Below are positions 12,008 to 23,131 of a DNA stretch of 64,000 nt, piece by piece. Below the pieces are notes generated by a model. The model did no database searches. It was given only the letters and a program-made list of their open reading frames with translations, and was not told where the DNA came from. The stretch is from Colius striatus (taxonomy: Eukaryota > Chordata > Aves > Coliiformes > Coliidae). The stretch spans positions 10,344,350-10,408,349 of the forward strand of contig NC_084773.1 in the NCBI RefSeq assembly GCF_028858725.1, read 5' to 3'. A program made the position numbers and the translations under genes. The first letter of the stretch is position 1, and each line of letters opens with the position of its first letter.

Positions 12008-12177
12008 GCAAGCGGTTCAGCAACATTTCAAATCAAATGGCCAGTGCGGGGATGTGGAGCTCAGGAATGGGAGGGGGTCGCTTCCTTCTCCAGCCCAGAG
12101 AAAATTTCCGGTATTTTAGCACATTTCTAAGAAAACGAAAAAATGCCTTTTTATACCCTGAGAGACCAAAACCGTGA
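12008..12177 (+). other. Candidate terminal exon, plus strand
   Basis: A good 3' splice site (GTTTTCTTCACCAG) precedes a block open for 55 codons to a TGA. That frame begins KRFSNISNQMASAGMW and ends KNAFLYPERPKP. The other two frames are also open for more than 35 codons, so low stop density rather than selection may explain it. The peptide contains a short Gly/Met/Ser-rich stretch and a basic segment. I recognise no family. No AATAAA was seen shortly downstream, which argues against a true last exon. Confidence 0.2.
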
Positions 12178-13911
12178 TGACCTTTTAACTTCTTGTTTTT
12201 CCCCAATGCAGCCAGTTTCTCCAAACAAGGTCCCCCCCTCCTTCACATTCTTCCACCAAAATCGTGAAGGACTCTGCTCCGTTTGATGCAAAGACGGTGC
12301 CAGTTGCTGTAACATGAAGAAATTGCACCACAAGGGGAAAGAAAACAAAACAAAAACCCCAGAAGGAAAGACAGAATTCACTGTCAGCAGCTTTCTGAGT
12401 AGTGGGCCTGACACAACCCAATGTTAACGATCCCCTTCCAACCACGGGAGCTGCTACCATGAGGGGGGAGCTATATTTAAGTGGCTGAGCGCAACAGTGG
12501 GACAACAGCTGCGAGTCCTGGGTCTAAGCTATTTCCAGTACACAGACAATGCTTTTTGGTCTTCTTGAGAGGTTTTATAGTCTATAGCACAAGGCACCTT
12601 CAGCCCTTAGATCCTGGGTTGTATAGAAGTTGGCTGGAATTGCTGGAAGTAAACTGTTGCCTGTTAAGGTGGTTAGCACACAGGGTAATGGCTGTATGCT
12701 CAAGCCTGTCTTCTCATTGCTCCCTGTTCCACCAAACTGAAGCTGAACTTAATTTGCTTCCACTGCTTTGATACTCTCCCGTTTTACTGTCTGTCTGCTT
12801 GCAGGCACTGGAAAGCACTCGTGGTGTTTTTCACTGGGAGGAAAGGGAGGTGGGAAGATTTGCAATCTTTTTGCAGCTCATCTTCTGTAAAGACCACCGC
12901 TGTCTCAGGTCACACTATTGGTCTACTCACAGATGGGAAGAATTCACTCTCCAAAGGAGAGTAACCAACAAATCAAAAGAATGAACCTCCTAGATACACA
13001 AATACAGCTAAATAGTCCTGTCCTAAGATCTGAGATAATTTGTTTGGTTTGTACTGACCTGATCCCATTTGAACATCCCTGTTCTCACACTGATCAGGGG
13101 CTGAAACGGAAGGAAACTGCTTCAAGCTTCTCTTTTCCTTTATTTTTTTTCCCCCTCTCCCCCCACCACTTAAATTTCACAGGCACCTGAATCTGATCAC
13201 AACTTCCTCTGTCCAGTGTAAAGTTTAGTCTGAGAGAGCGCACATACCACAATACGTTGGGATAATATTAATGTATAGTATTTGAAGCCCCAGGGCCTGT
13301 ATGTTTCATTAATTTCCTCCCCATTAAAGTAAAATGAGGATATCCTGTAGAGAATTGCAGTGAACCATTCGGACTGTGAAACTTGTCCTGACCCTGCTAA
13401 GAAAAACAGACAGAAGAGGAAAGAGCAGCTGATCGCAATATACAGCCACCCAAATGAAACAAGGGGTTCCTTGCTCAGCCCTCTTTGCACTACTACCGTG
13501 CAAATATTTAGCTTAACAGGATGTGAAGAGCTGGTCAGCAAGCGTTAAAAAAATACACACTGATTTGTATTTGTTTAAAATGCAAAACATTTCCCGTGCA
13601 TTCTTTGCAGAGCATTAACCTCAGGCGCAATTTCCACTCTGGGATTGAGCAAGCCAAGGACCTGGCTTGCACACGAATAATTCAGATATCCGCAGCTGTT
13701 TGCGTGTGGCTGGGACACACATACCGATCCCTGGCCGTTAACCCAGCGTGCCCAAACTCTGCCAACCCCTCGAGGGCTGGCATCAAAAAGAAAACACCTC
13801 TTCCAAAACAACTGGCCGTCGTGGTGCTGGACGCCAGACCGTGAACGGTTCTGTCAAGGTTTAAGACAGATCTGGCAGAGCCCAAGACCTTTGAAAGCAC
13901 AACAACCTATC
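12178..13911. other. Unique sequence with one weak exon candidate
   Basis: Nothing definite. At 13059-13100 on the minus strand a 42-nt block has a good acceptor (CCTTCCGTTTCAG) and donor (GTCAGTAC). It is open in two frames (PLISVRTGMFKWDQ or PDQCENRDVQMGS). A pyrimidine-rich run sits at about 13136-13165. Confidence 0.4.
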
Positions 13912-14050
13912 ACATAGAATCACAGAAACTTAAGGGCTGGAAGGAACCTGGAAAGATCATCCAGTCCAATGTTCCTGACAGAGAAGGATCACCTAGAGTA
14001 GGTCACACAGGAACTGGTCCAGGTGGGTTTCGAATATCCTCTGTCCTAGC
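13912..14050 (-). mobile_element. CR1 LINE 3' tail, minus strand
   Basis: Starts with ATAGAATCACAGAAACTTAA, then GGGCTGGAAGGAACCTGG and AGATCATCCAGTCCAA. This is the reverse complement of the CR1 3' end (ttggactggatgatct, ccttccagcc, attctat). The match fades after about 140 bp near GGTGGGTTTCGAATATCC. It is a strongly 5'-truncated, moderately diverged copy. Confidence 0.88.
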
Positions 14051-14464
14051 ACCTTGTCTTTGGTTTTGCTCCTCACCTGGACTCCTCTGACCTTTTCTGT
14101 CCAGTAACCTTGATACACCCCGTCACAGCTCGCTTTAACCTTGACTCACTCAGAAATTATTACAGAAAGAAATCCTCCACTTTGGACTTGAAAGCACAGG
14201 TGTAAGCACATGGATTTAATAAGAAGGAAGGGTTTCTTTGTGAGGGACAAGGGCAAGCCATTCAGCCAAGGTTCAAGTTCTACCGGTTCCCTTGTTTTTT
14301 GGCTGTTTCCACCGGCTCTACCCAAATGCCTGAGCAACACTTCTCCATGGCAGCTGGCGTGACGGGCAAGGTGGGAGGCAGAGGTGGAACCCCTCTGAAT
14401 ATTGCTGAACAACTGAAGAGACTCAAACAGAGCCTGCTTCCTTCATTTTTTGGCAGGCACTTAC

Positions 14465-14511
14465 CTTGCTCTACAGGTTTCCCTGTTTGTCTACCAATCT
14501 TGAAGTCATGC
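14465..14511 (-). other. Candidate 47-nt exon, minus strand
   Basis: On the minus strand CTGGGGATCACTTCAG precedes and a perfect donor (CAAG then GTAAGTGCC) follows. One frame is open and protein-like (HDFKIGRQTGKPVEQ). A second exon-like block lies 146 nt upstream (14658-14692) but their open frames do not join, so if both are used the transcript is probably non-coding here. Confidence 0.2.
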
Positions 14512-14657
14512 CTGAAGTGATCCCCAGGAAGGCAGGCATGGGGAGCCTGGGGACCAGTCCTGCTTGAGAAACCTGCCACAGACTTCACAGCTAAGGTACT
14601 TGCACATAAACTTGGAGTTGTTTTGAGAAATCAAGTACCCAGATTGGTCTAAATTAC

Positions 14658-14692
14658 CTTCCGCTGACATGAGGCATGCTTCAAAAACACAG
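14658..14692 (-). other. Candidate 35-nt exon, minus strand
   Basis: Minus-strand block preceded by GGAAATTTGTTTCCCAG and followed by GTAATT after GCGGAAG. One frame is open (CVFEACLMSAE). Joined to 14465-14511 this frame reaches a stop, so a coding role for the pair is unlikely. Confidence 0.12.
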
Positions 14693-15649
14693 CTGGGAAA
14701 CAAATTTCCTCTTCTGTAGCCCTCCCTCCTACAACAGCAACCCTTTGAAGACCTAATTTCAATCCCATGTAATAGCTCTGCCCTGGTCCCAAGACTGCAG
14801 GTTAAAAAGCCTGTTTTGGAGCAGTGCATTGCCTGCCCTGGGGAAGAGGCAGTTTGAATTACCCTGCACTAGCCTCTCTGGATTGTTAACAGACCTGCTG
14901 TGGCCAGGCTGCAGAGGATGCCCAGGGGTTTTGTGATGCAAGGTATGGGATGAAATCAGATCTAGGCAAATCTCTGTAGGGCTTGGAAGTTGTCCCCTGC
15001 CCTCCCTACAAAGAATGAGAAAAACTCCCATCCATTCCCTCGCTGCTGCCTTTGCATCCTGGTACTGTCCCAGAGAACTTGACCTCTGTATAACTACTGC
15101 AAATGGGGGGAATCAGTAGCAGAGAGATGACAAGACAGAACTGCAGGGTAATATTTCCCTCCAAGACAACAGCCAGTTAAAATAATTCCCAACACACAAC
15201 ACCCCCCGAGACAAAAATCAAAAGAGTCACCTGGACTGGATGACTAGAGAATCTGGTTAACTGTCCCCAAAAACCTTTAGCTCAACATCTTATAGGCTCC
15301 CCACAAAGCCTTAACTCTAATTCATGGTCTTTACTTTCAAAACTCATTGCCAATGCACTGCCCATGCCAGAGGTTCATAAAAAAATGCCCATTTGCATTT
15401 GCTTGAACCTTAAAAGTAAAGCTCATTCCAGATAAAGCCTCATTCCCTTCTTTTCCAGGCTCCATGACAGTAGCTGCCATTTACTTCTCAGCTTACCACC
15501 AGCTCCTTCCAACAAACCCTAACACATTCTTCTCCCATTTCACTTCACATTTCCCCTTTGCCAGCAACTTTCTTCCTCCTCCTGCCTCAGCAGGACCTCC
15601 TCTTACCCATCTCCCAGCACGCAGTTCAAATGATCCCTTAAATTAGAGC
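14693..15649. other. Unique sequence, no feature recognised
   Basis: No repeat or exon with convincing borders. Short open frames on both strands look like background. Confidence 0.5.
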
Positions 15650-15980
15650 TGGGCCAGAAGAACGGAGGTTAAATCCAGATTTTGCAATGTTTCTGTGGCA
15701 TTTGGCTCCTAGACAGTCATTTAGGCCTGTCTTTGCTTCCAATGCCTTAAATTGCATGAATAATTTGGCCTCTGGGCATTACAGGAATGCATATAGTTAT
15801 TAATCACAAAAGGCTCCAAGCACCATATATACGCCAGTGATCACATTTGCACCATTTAGATTTGAAACAAGGGCTTTTATGCTCGTATTTGCTTGTAAAG
15901 GGCCAAGCCCCCATTTCAGACCACGTTCATAACATTTTCCCATTCTGCACCGACCCATGCCTTCTGCCAGCTCTCAGCAG
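15650..15980. promoter_or_regulatory. Candidate conserved non-coding element
   Basis: Unique AT-rich stretch with TTAAATTGCATGAATAATTT, GTTATTAATCAC and GCACCATATATACGCC. No ORF or repeat match. It grades into the stronger block that starts near 16100. Constraint is inferred. Confidence 0.25.
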
Positions 15981-16362
15981 GGTGGGAGCAGGGGTGAAGA
16001 CATCCTCATGATATGCTATAGCCTGATGATCACTAATATTTCTTAATCAAAACCCATATTTATTCAAAAAAAACCCCACACTAAAAAACTCCACAGCCCT
16101 CAGCTCATGATTTGAATAAGGGGGAGGGAAGAAGGTGGTGGTGGGGAAATTGTCTTAATTAAAATTCTTCCTTTCATCCTGGTAATTACATTCAAACAGG
16201 CGACAGCAGCAGCATCGTTGCTTGTCACCGTGCCAAAAAAAGAAATTGATTTGATCACCGGGACATCGTGTTGCATTAAAGGAAATTCTTAAAAAATCTG
16301 CCAGCTTTTTTTTTAATCCAAACTGTAATTACTTCTAGAACACTGCAAGGAAGGGCAAAAAC

Positions 16363-16413
16363 AGAGAGAAAAGAGAAGAGAAGGAGGAGGAGGAGGAGGA
16401 GGAGGAAGGGGAG
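16363..16413 (+). repeat. 51-nt homopurine tract with (AGG)n
   Basis: Uninterrupted purine run that begins AGAGAGAAAAGAG, passes through about eight AGG units (16383-16408) and ends GGGGAG. Long homopurine runs with mirror symmetry can adopt triplex H-DNA, and purine tracts also exclude nucleosomes. Both are general properties, not shown here. Confidence 0.9.
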
Positions 16414-16615
16414 CCAGTGGCAGATAATACGCCAGTAATGATGGAAACACCTGTAAGCCAGCAGAGATCTAGCAGCTATCAGCTCTGGCTGCATTCCATA
16501 TCCATTAGCTACAAGAGGCTGCTTGGGCTCCAGGAAAGGAGGGTGTTAGCTCTGACAACTGCTGAAAAGCTGATGAAAACGTACCAAAGGGGCAGTCACG
16601 GCACTGCCATTTGAT

Positions 16616-16664
16616 AAAGAGGGAAAAAAAAGAGAGAGAGGAAAGGGAGAAGGAAAAAAAAAAG
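16616..16664 (+). repeat. 49-nt homopurine tract
   Basis: Second uninterrupted purine run, AAAGAGGGAAAAAAAAGAG onward to an A-run and AAAG, 202 nt after the first. With the pyrimidine run at 16759-16787 it makes an unusual strand-asymmetric cluster. Confidence 0.9.
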
Positions 16665-16758
16665 CCAGGAGTAAATCAGTCTAATTAATGGCTTTGCTCA
16701 TTTATCGGGGGCAAATGCTAATTATTCTTTTTAATCACTTTTCTGCCACAGTTGCTCA

Positions 16759-16787
16759 TTCTCTCTCTCTCTCTTTTTTTTTTCCCT
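16759..16787 (+). repeat. 29-nt homopyrimidine tract (CT)n-T(n)
   Basis: TTCTCTCTCTCTCTC followed by a T-run and CCCT, all pyrimidines. Simple-sequence tract inside the enhancer-like block. Confidence 0.9.
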
Positions 16788-17720
16788 GCCAGCTCTGCTT
16801 AGTGAGAGAGGCTGGTAGAAAAGCAATCCAAACCTCAGGCTTATAAATAAGGAAAGCATAAGAGAAAATGAAAGAATGGATGAGATCGTTCCATGAAATC
16901 CTACCAGGCTTCTCTCCATATAGAAACTCAAAGCACCCTTCCCGGTCTCATATCTCTCCTCATGACCTACAGTCTAAAAGCCAAAATGAAGAGCTACCCT
17001 CAGCAGAGAGGCTGAAAGATCCCACAAGACAGCTTTTAAAGCCATCTCTTCACACTCAAGTCTGCTGCTCTCATGAACCATGTTTCTGTCCCTTATTATT
17101 CATCAACACCTGCATGGATGGCTTTTGTTCATGCCAGTCTATAGGAATCAACTCTCTACTGGCAAACACAAGAGATTCTGTGTGTGAATGTCAGTGTTTC
17201 ACTTTCCTGTCATTTTATCTACAATGTGCAGGGCAGATCTGTTGAACACAGAGAGCAATACTGGTTGTACAACTCCAGATATCTCAAGAGCTTGGCTTTG
17301 AGAAGGCAGTGAACACCCCCCTTTCTTAAGCCTCTTCAAGCTGGTTACCCAAAAAAGCTACTAATTACCACTATAAATCTTGTTCTTATTCATCAAGTGG
17401 TAAGCAGAAACTTGGGTTTTGGTGACCAAAGAGACCATAAGCACAGGGACTAAATCTGCAAACAAACCCACAGACTTAAAACAATTCAACAAAACCACTC
17501 AGCAAATTGTCAAGAAAGCAGAAGCAAAAGCCAGTCTGCAGACAAACCTCAACAGAGAAAGAAAAGACTCTACTCATGGCAGTCTATTTGATGAAGGGCA
17601 TCTGATGAGCATCAGTGAAGAGACCAAGATGAAGCACAACTGTCAGACAGACAGACAGAATTTGGGAGCGTTTATGAGCAGAGCTGCTCCACCGAGGCCT
17701 GAAACCCTGTTTTTCCTTAC

Positions 17721-17816
17721 CTTTAATTTGCCCCAGTGAGCCCAGAGGATCCACATAACCTTCCCCCTTAGGAGCAACACTACCCACAGCAGCAGATTCA
17801 GGAGCACTCAGGTGAG
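17721..17816 (-). CDS. Candidate internal coding exon, 96 nt, phase 1-1
   Basis: On the minus strand a good 3' splice site (GAGTTTCCTCTTAACAG) is followed by 96 nt and a strong 5' splice site (AAAG then GTAAGG). Only one frame is open throughout; the other two have stops. The open frame begins HLSAPESAAVGSVAPKG and ends EGYVDPLGSLGQIK. It starts and ends in phase 1, so the exon could be kept or skipped without a frame change. The translated piece is Ala/Gly/Ser/Pro-rich, as in a linker, and I recognise no family. Neighbouring candidate minus-strand exons lie near 14.5, 22.8, 26.2 and 27.7 kb. The alternative is a non-coding exon or a chance arrangement. Confidence 0.35.
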
Positions 17817-17879
17817 CTGTTAAGAGGAAACTCCAGCTGCTGAGCAGCTTTCTTTGGTCACAGTTTAAAGGTCTCCAAT

Positions 17880-18130
17880 AAGTATTTAATTCAACAATCC
17901 GGTTACTGCACAGTAAATCCCCTGAGTACTAGATGTGTGTCTCGATAGCTGCTAAACCTCAGTAAACAAGTCTTTAATCATCCATTGGTAATTAATTAGC
18001 AAACAAGAACTAATTGCAACTAGATAGCTTCTTAGATTGAAGACAGTTGTTTTACGTTAATTAAATATAAAGGTCCATGAGTTACACAAATACGTTCTAA
18101 CCAACGTACAGTGCAGGTTTCCAAAATGCA
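17880..18130. promoter_or_regulatory. Candidate conserved non-coding element
   Basis: AT-rich unique block with TTTAATCATCCATTGGTAAT, TAATTAATTAG (17989-17999), GAACTAATTGC and TTACGTTAATTAAATAT. Several homeodomain-type TAATTA words occur within 100 bp. No ORF or repeat. Constraint is inferred. Confidence 0.3.
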
Positions 18131-21100
18131 TTTGGTTCCTAGTGGCAGAGCTTTACCAGGGAAAGTTGTTCACAGGAAGCTAATTACAGGGTGGTACAAA
18201 TACTGGTACCTGTGACAGATGCTCACAAGCACTAATAGACTCTCCCAGGTAAGAGCAGAAACACCACCAGCGTGACCACAGCCAGGGATAAGCAAGCTCA
18301 GGAAGTCAGAGGCAAGAGCCTAACACTCGGTGAAAGGTTGAAATAAACTTGTACTCTACTACTTTTGTAGTGTGCTCCGTGAAAAATTGCTCCTTGGAAA
18401 GTTATTTGTCTGGCTTTGATGATGTCTGATGCCTAATGGCATTCAGTCAGAATTCTGCCACCAATTCTGAGATGAGCCAGCACTTTTGCCCCATGAGTCT
18501 CGTTTTTAGAGCTGACTTTACAACCTCTTAAAAACCAAGAAAACCCCAAACCAAGCTGAAGAGATTGTATTACAGTAAAGGAAATCAAACCCCTAATTTG
18601 CCATACCCACACTTAGGATTTGGTGAAATCCAATGAAAATTCATGTCTCTTGCTCTCCCAGGTTGATCAGAATTTCACATTTTTAGGCCCACTAAACCTT
18701 CTGTCTGTCTTCAAAGACCCTGGAACCTTCCTCTCCTGGCTGGGCATTTACCAGCAGTTAAATATGATGCTCTAACAGCAATTTACAGTAATGTTTTGTA
18801 AGATCTGTTAAGATCTTGGGGACATGCCAGTGCATCCTGAGAGGGAGAGATCATTTTGAGTCCAAGTGGGTTACAGAGAAAACAAACAGCTTGGACACTT
18901 GCAAAGTGGTTGCACTTCTCCAAGTACAGGACCAGATTCTGTCTGCCTTCCAGACTATGTGCATTTGAGCCTGATTACAGCAGTATTAGAGGAGTTTTCC
19001 CCTCTGCTTTCTTCCCTAGATCAGTATTGCAGTGTGACAAGGCTTCATCTTCCTTCCTCCACCTCTCTGCCATATCTGCTTGCACAGCTCAGACAGCTGG
19101 GGCTGCTGCGCGGGAGTTCATGTGCAGGGACAGAACAGAAAGCAAAGATGACTCCACACTGAAGAGGTATAAAAAAGAGGGAGGAGAGCAGGGAGATAAA
19201 ATTGAACAATTGTGATTTACATACACAACTGAAAAACAGCAAACCAAACAGTCTCAGATCCAAGCCACAGATGCTGCAGCTCTCCACTGCAAGGAGACTG
19301 CATCCCTTTGGCATGGCCTTCCCAGACACTGTACTACACACGGTCGCGAGATAATTCCATCCAAATGTGCAAATATGCAAAACAGATCATACAATGGGCT
19401 TGAGCTGAAATGCATTAATGGCTACAGCATCCCAAACTCCTCCTGTGCAGATCAACCAACAAAACTCTGCTGCCCAAACTGCTCCAAGGGGCTGTCACAC
19501 AACATCTTCTCCATGGCAGAGGAGGGGGAAGCAAAATCCATGCTGCATCAAGACCCTTATTTATTCCCATTTACCCACCTGACAACAGCTGGACTTGAAT
19601 GGAAGTGAAGGGAGAAAGGATGAGATTTTTCATTTCAACTGGTAGACAACAGCAGTTTTCATCTCCCTCAGCTGCCTCTTACACAAGCAACACCCCTTTT
19701 AGGCCCCCATGTTCCTCCTCAAGTACATGCAGCCAGTGTGTGTTTACAAACACAGTATTTATGTGTGTCGAACACTTGCACACAGATAGCATATGAGGAG
19801 AGAGATTTAAAAGAAAAATATGTCTTTCTCCACACAGTCTATGTTCCCCTGGTCTTTCCATTTCATTCTGCTTTATCTATCAAAAATATATTAACCCAAA
19901 AGCCTGTTTCCATCAAAGTCTCGATTCCATGAACATTTAAAGATAAGCCTTATCTTATTACTGGTGCATTAACAACAGAAATCTAAAGGGCTACTGTCAA
20001 TCATCTCTTTTTCTCTGTTTCTTTTCCCCCTCCTCTCAAAACAGCTTTGCAGAAAGCATGACTGGGACCTCACAAGGGCTCTGGCAGACACCAACAAGTA
20101 CAAAAATACCACCTCTGCCCTGGTGAAAGGTACTATGGGAAGATCTGAGGGTTTGTCCAGAGTCAAGCATATACCCACAGAAAAGGAAAGAGCAGTAAAT
20201 AGCACCCACTCCACCCAGGAAGGAGCTCATGTGGATTTCTACAAATATGTCTCTTCTTCTCCTTCAATGCAGAGCATCCAGCATGTGCTCTCAAAGCAAT
20301 TTTTAAGAAGTTTGCACAGGGGAAATGAACCACTCGAAAAATCCAAGGTCACAGAGATCATCTGCATTTCTATCTCCACTCCATCTATTTTTTACTATAC
20401 CTTTTCCCTGCCATCCCTAACTACTACTTTCTCCTGGTACCTCATCCTCCCTCCATTGTGTGTATCTTAAATAGTTCTTATTAGAACGTTTACATCAACT
20501 GAGGCAGCATCCAAGTATCTTGGCAGAAATTCTTATTTGAGGTTTTAGAACTCATAGGTTCTAGATTACTTATGGAAAGCAGCAATCAATTTTTACACTG
20601 ATCCTCCAGGACAGAACAGACTCCCCAGTGCATGTGAGTTCCACACCTCTGGGGCAATTAAAATATCCACCTTAATTCTCCAGCGACATATTTTTCTTCC
20701 ATGGATTTTATTTTTGCTTTCTAATTAGAAGTTTTAATTCTGCAGTGAGTGTCACTAAGAGCCTGAGCCAAAAATAACACAGCCTGTTCCAAAGGCCCTT
20801 TGAAAAGCTTTTATTTTTAAAAGCCAGAACAAGACAGACGATCCAAGAGTGATAAATCTAAGGTTTCTGAAAAGAGCTGAAGATAGCAGGAGGGCAAAGA
20901 GACAGCTAGGGATGAACAGCACGCACAATACAGCTTGTAGTAAAAACAAACTTTGTCTTACAGACAAAACTGTCAACTGCACATGTAAGTCTCTACCAGA
21001 GATCCCAGCAAGCCTTTCTACATGCTAAAATGGTTGTCACTGAAGACCTTTGAGGCTCAAAGCCTGATCCCCTGAGCTTTCCCAGAGGTAGAAGCAAGCA

Positions 21101-21880
21101 CAAACTTTGAAGGTCTTTGCCACAAGGTCTGTCCCTTGAGTAATACAGGGGAGCGCATACCCGCTTGTCATGAAGTAGAACACTCTTCTGGAGACACAGC
21201 TCTGGGATGCTCTGTCATGTCCCTCCACTAAGATGAGACAAGCACTGTGAAACTACTGTATATGGTCAGTAGTGTTCAGTCATGCATGCTGAATCAGTTT
21301 TATCTCCACGGGCCAGCACAGCGAATCCACTGGTCACCCACAGCCAGGACAGCATTAGAGATGTTCAGGATGGTCCAGCACTGAGCACAGGTGGAATCTG
21401 GAAACAGACCACAAACATTCCAAACAATGCCTCTAAAAGAGTTTCACTGCTCCTTCTGGATATCCATTAGTCATCTCTTAGCTCCTGAAAGCCTCTGATC
21501 TTCAGATTAAAAAAATCCTACTGCAAGAGTCTACCACAGAGAAGCTGGAAATGAAAATGACATATAAGGATGGTGCTAGAGCACACTTTGGCTTTTCATG
21601 TCGTTCCTATGCACACTCTCCTATGAGGCCCCAAGGACTTCCAGATTGTCTTTTCCAGAGCCTGACAGTTGCACAGTTGGATTCCCATCACAGAATAGTC
21701 TTCTAAAAAAGAAGTGTGATATGTGGTGGAGGTCTGCACACTTCAGCTGTTCTCTGGCAGAACAGAAATCAACTCCAAAACAGAAGAGCTCCCATGGGAC
21801 AGTGACAGATGCTGATGCATTTCTTTTAAGCCACAGGAATTCCAGCAGGAGCACACCTGACCTCAACTATGGCCACACAG
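18131..21880. other. Unique sequence, no firm feature
   Basis: No repeat family or recognisable gene. A plus-strand donor-like site (CTCCCAG then GTAAGAG near 18247) follows a possible 30-nt block after CTGTGACAG, which is weak. Open frames at 18856-19215 and 20123-20470 do not resemble known proteins. AT-rich patches near 20690-20750 (TTCTAATTAG) could be regulatory. Confidence 0.45.
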
Positions 21881-21995
21881 ATCCACAGAATCACTCACAC
21901 TTGAAAAGATACTGGGAGATCATCTGGGAGATCACCAGCTCCTGCTGAAAGCAAAGTTAGCTCAGACCAGGTTGCTTTACCCAGCTGAGTCTCAG
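21881..21995 (-). mobile_element. CR1 LINE 3' fragment, minus strand
   Basis: Begins ATCCACAGAATCACTCAC and continues with GGGAGATCATCTGGGAGATC, then CTCCTGCTGAAAGCAAAG, TTAGCTCAGACCAGGTTG and CCAGCTGAGTCTC. The order follows the reverse complement of the CR1 3' region (agatcatctagtccaac, cctgctcaaagcagggt, tagagcaggttgc). It is diverged and short. Its edges are uncertain. Confidence 0.7.
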
Positions 21996-22843
21996 AAAAC
22001 TTGCAATCATTTGCAAGAAGCAATTTCAAAATTTGAAATGACAGCCTGGTCCTACCCACATGACTTTCTAGATGGAAACACTGTCCTTCCTCTCAGGTTT
22101 ATGGAGGTGGAGAGAGAAGGTTAAATTAAAATGTAAGAAACGGTTTAATGCATCACTGCTGGAAAGATAAAAGCATTTAAGTATTTCCCTGAAGTACTGT
22201 TCGTTGTATCACAAACTTGCATTCAGGCAAACTAGTCTACATCAGGAATCAAGTCACAGCCAGCAGCTTGAAGCAGAATTAAGAGCAGGTTGTATCTATA
22301 TGTATGATGGGAAAATGGAAGAATGAACTGTGGGTCTTTAAAAAAAACACAGCACAGGGACAGAAAATTTTAACCAGGAAAACACATCAGATGTTTATGC
22401 ATGTTAGGTGTTTATTTTTCAATCAAGTACATGTCCCCAGATCATGACAGGATGTTTGAACTGTGCACATCAGGTCTTTTACTGACTGTTTATATGAATG
22501 TCATTCACTATCAGGCCTCTGCGGAAGATAAACAGATTGGAGAGAGATGGGGACATATCAGAGTTTTGCATTGCTTCCGCCTCTAACTCTGCTCTTGGTG
22601 CTATAAGAAACAAAACCTCTTCACCAGAAAAATGTTAGGGGGAAAAAAAAAAAAAGGGAAAGGAAGAAAAGAACTGGTCACAAACCAGGAGGCAGAAAAC
22701 AGAGCAAACCAAAGGCATCTACCAAATTGCTTAGATATGGGCACTCCTGAGACCATGAGACACCCAGGGCAACTTTTCTGCAGTCTGAACATAGCAGACA
22801 AAGTAACTGAAACTAAAACCAAAAAGACACATGATCCACTTAC

Positions 22844-22891
22844 CTAGCAGACAATATTCAACATGCATGCCAGAGAGAATTGTTAATGGGA
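22844..22891 (-). other. Candidate 48-nt exon, minus strand
   Basis: A near-perfect donor (CTAG then GTAAGTGG) ends the block. The proposed acceptor (GGCAGTCCTGCAG) has a poor pyrimidine tract. One frame is open (PLTILSGMHVEYCLL), in phase 1-1 like the 17.7-kb block, and stays open upstream through the acceptor. The weak acceptor keeps confidence low. Confidence 0.15.
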
Positions 22892-23061
22892 CTGCAGGAC
22901 TGCCAAATACTTGCTGCTGTTCAGATCATTGGGCTTCTTCCCCATTTCAACACCTCTGAACTCTCAGAAGCCACAAAGCCAAGCAGTAGGCTTGGACCTA
23001 CATGTGGTGCAAGGAGAGGGGCTTAAAAGTTGAAGTTTAATCACAAATCAACCAAACGTAC

Positions 23062-23131
23062 CTGTATAACTTTGCTGCCCTCTATTCCTACCGCCTTCCT
23101 CACCACAAACTTTCACATTGATTTGAGAACA
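23062..23131 (-). other. Candidate 70-nt exon, minus strand
   Basis: Minus-strand block with acceptor TGGTCTATCTTTTTGTAAG and donor ATACAG then GTACGT. A single frame is open (CSQINVKVCGEEGG, then RNRGQQSYT). It is hydrophilic and unrecognised. It lies 170 nt upstream, in transcript order, of the 22.84-kb block. Confidence 0.17.

Larger units (their letters stand above)
16100..16790. promoter_or_regulatory. Candidate enhancer block with homopurine tracts
   Basis: Unique block with TCTTAATTAAAATTC near 16153, GAAATTGATTTGATCACCGG, CCATATCCATTAGC and TCTAATTAATGGC at 16680. It retains several CpGs (CATCGTTG, CACCGTG, CATCGTG). Embedded are two roughly 50-nt purine-only tracts and a pyrimidine tract, listed separately. 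No protein-coding signal: the 16276-16494 minus-strand frame is a leucine run read from the GGA repeat. An enhancer or promoter-like role is inferred from composition only. Confidence 0.35.

Noticed and set aside
16276..16494. Minus-strand frame with a poly-leucine run resembling a signal peptide
   Set aside because: The leucines are the translation of the (AGG)n repeat read backwards.
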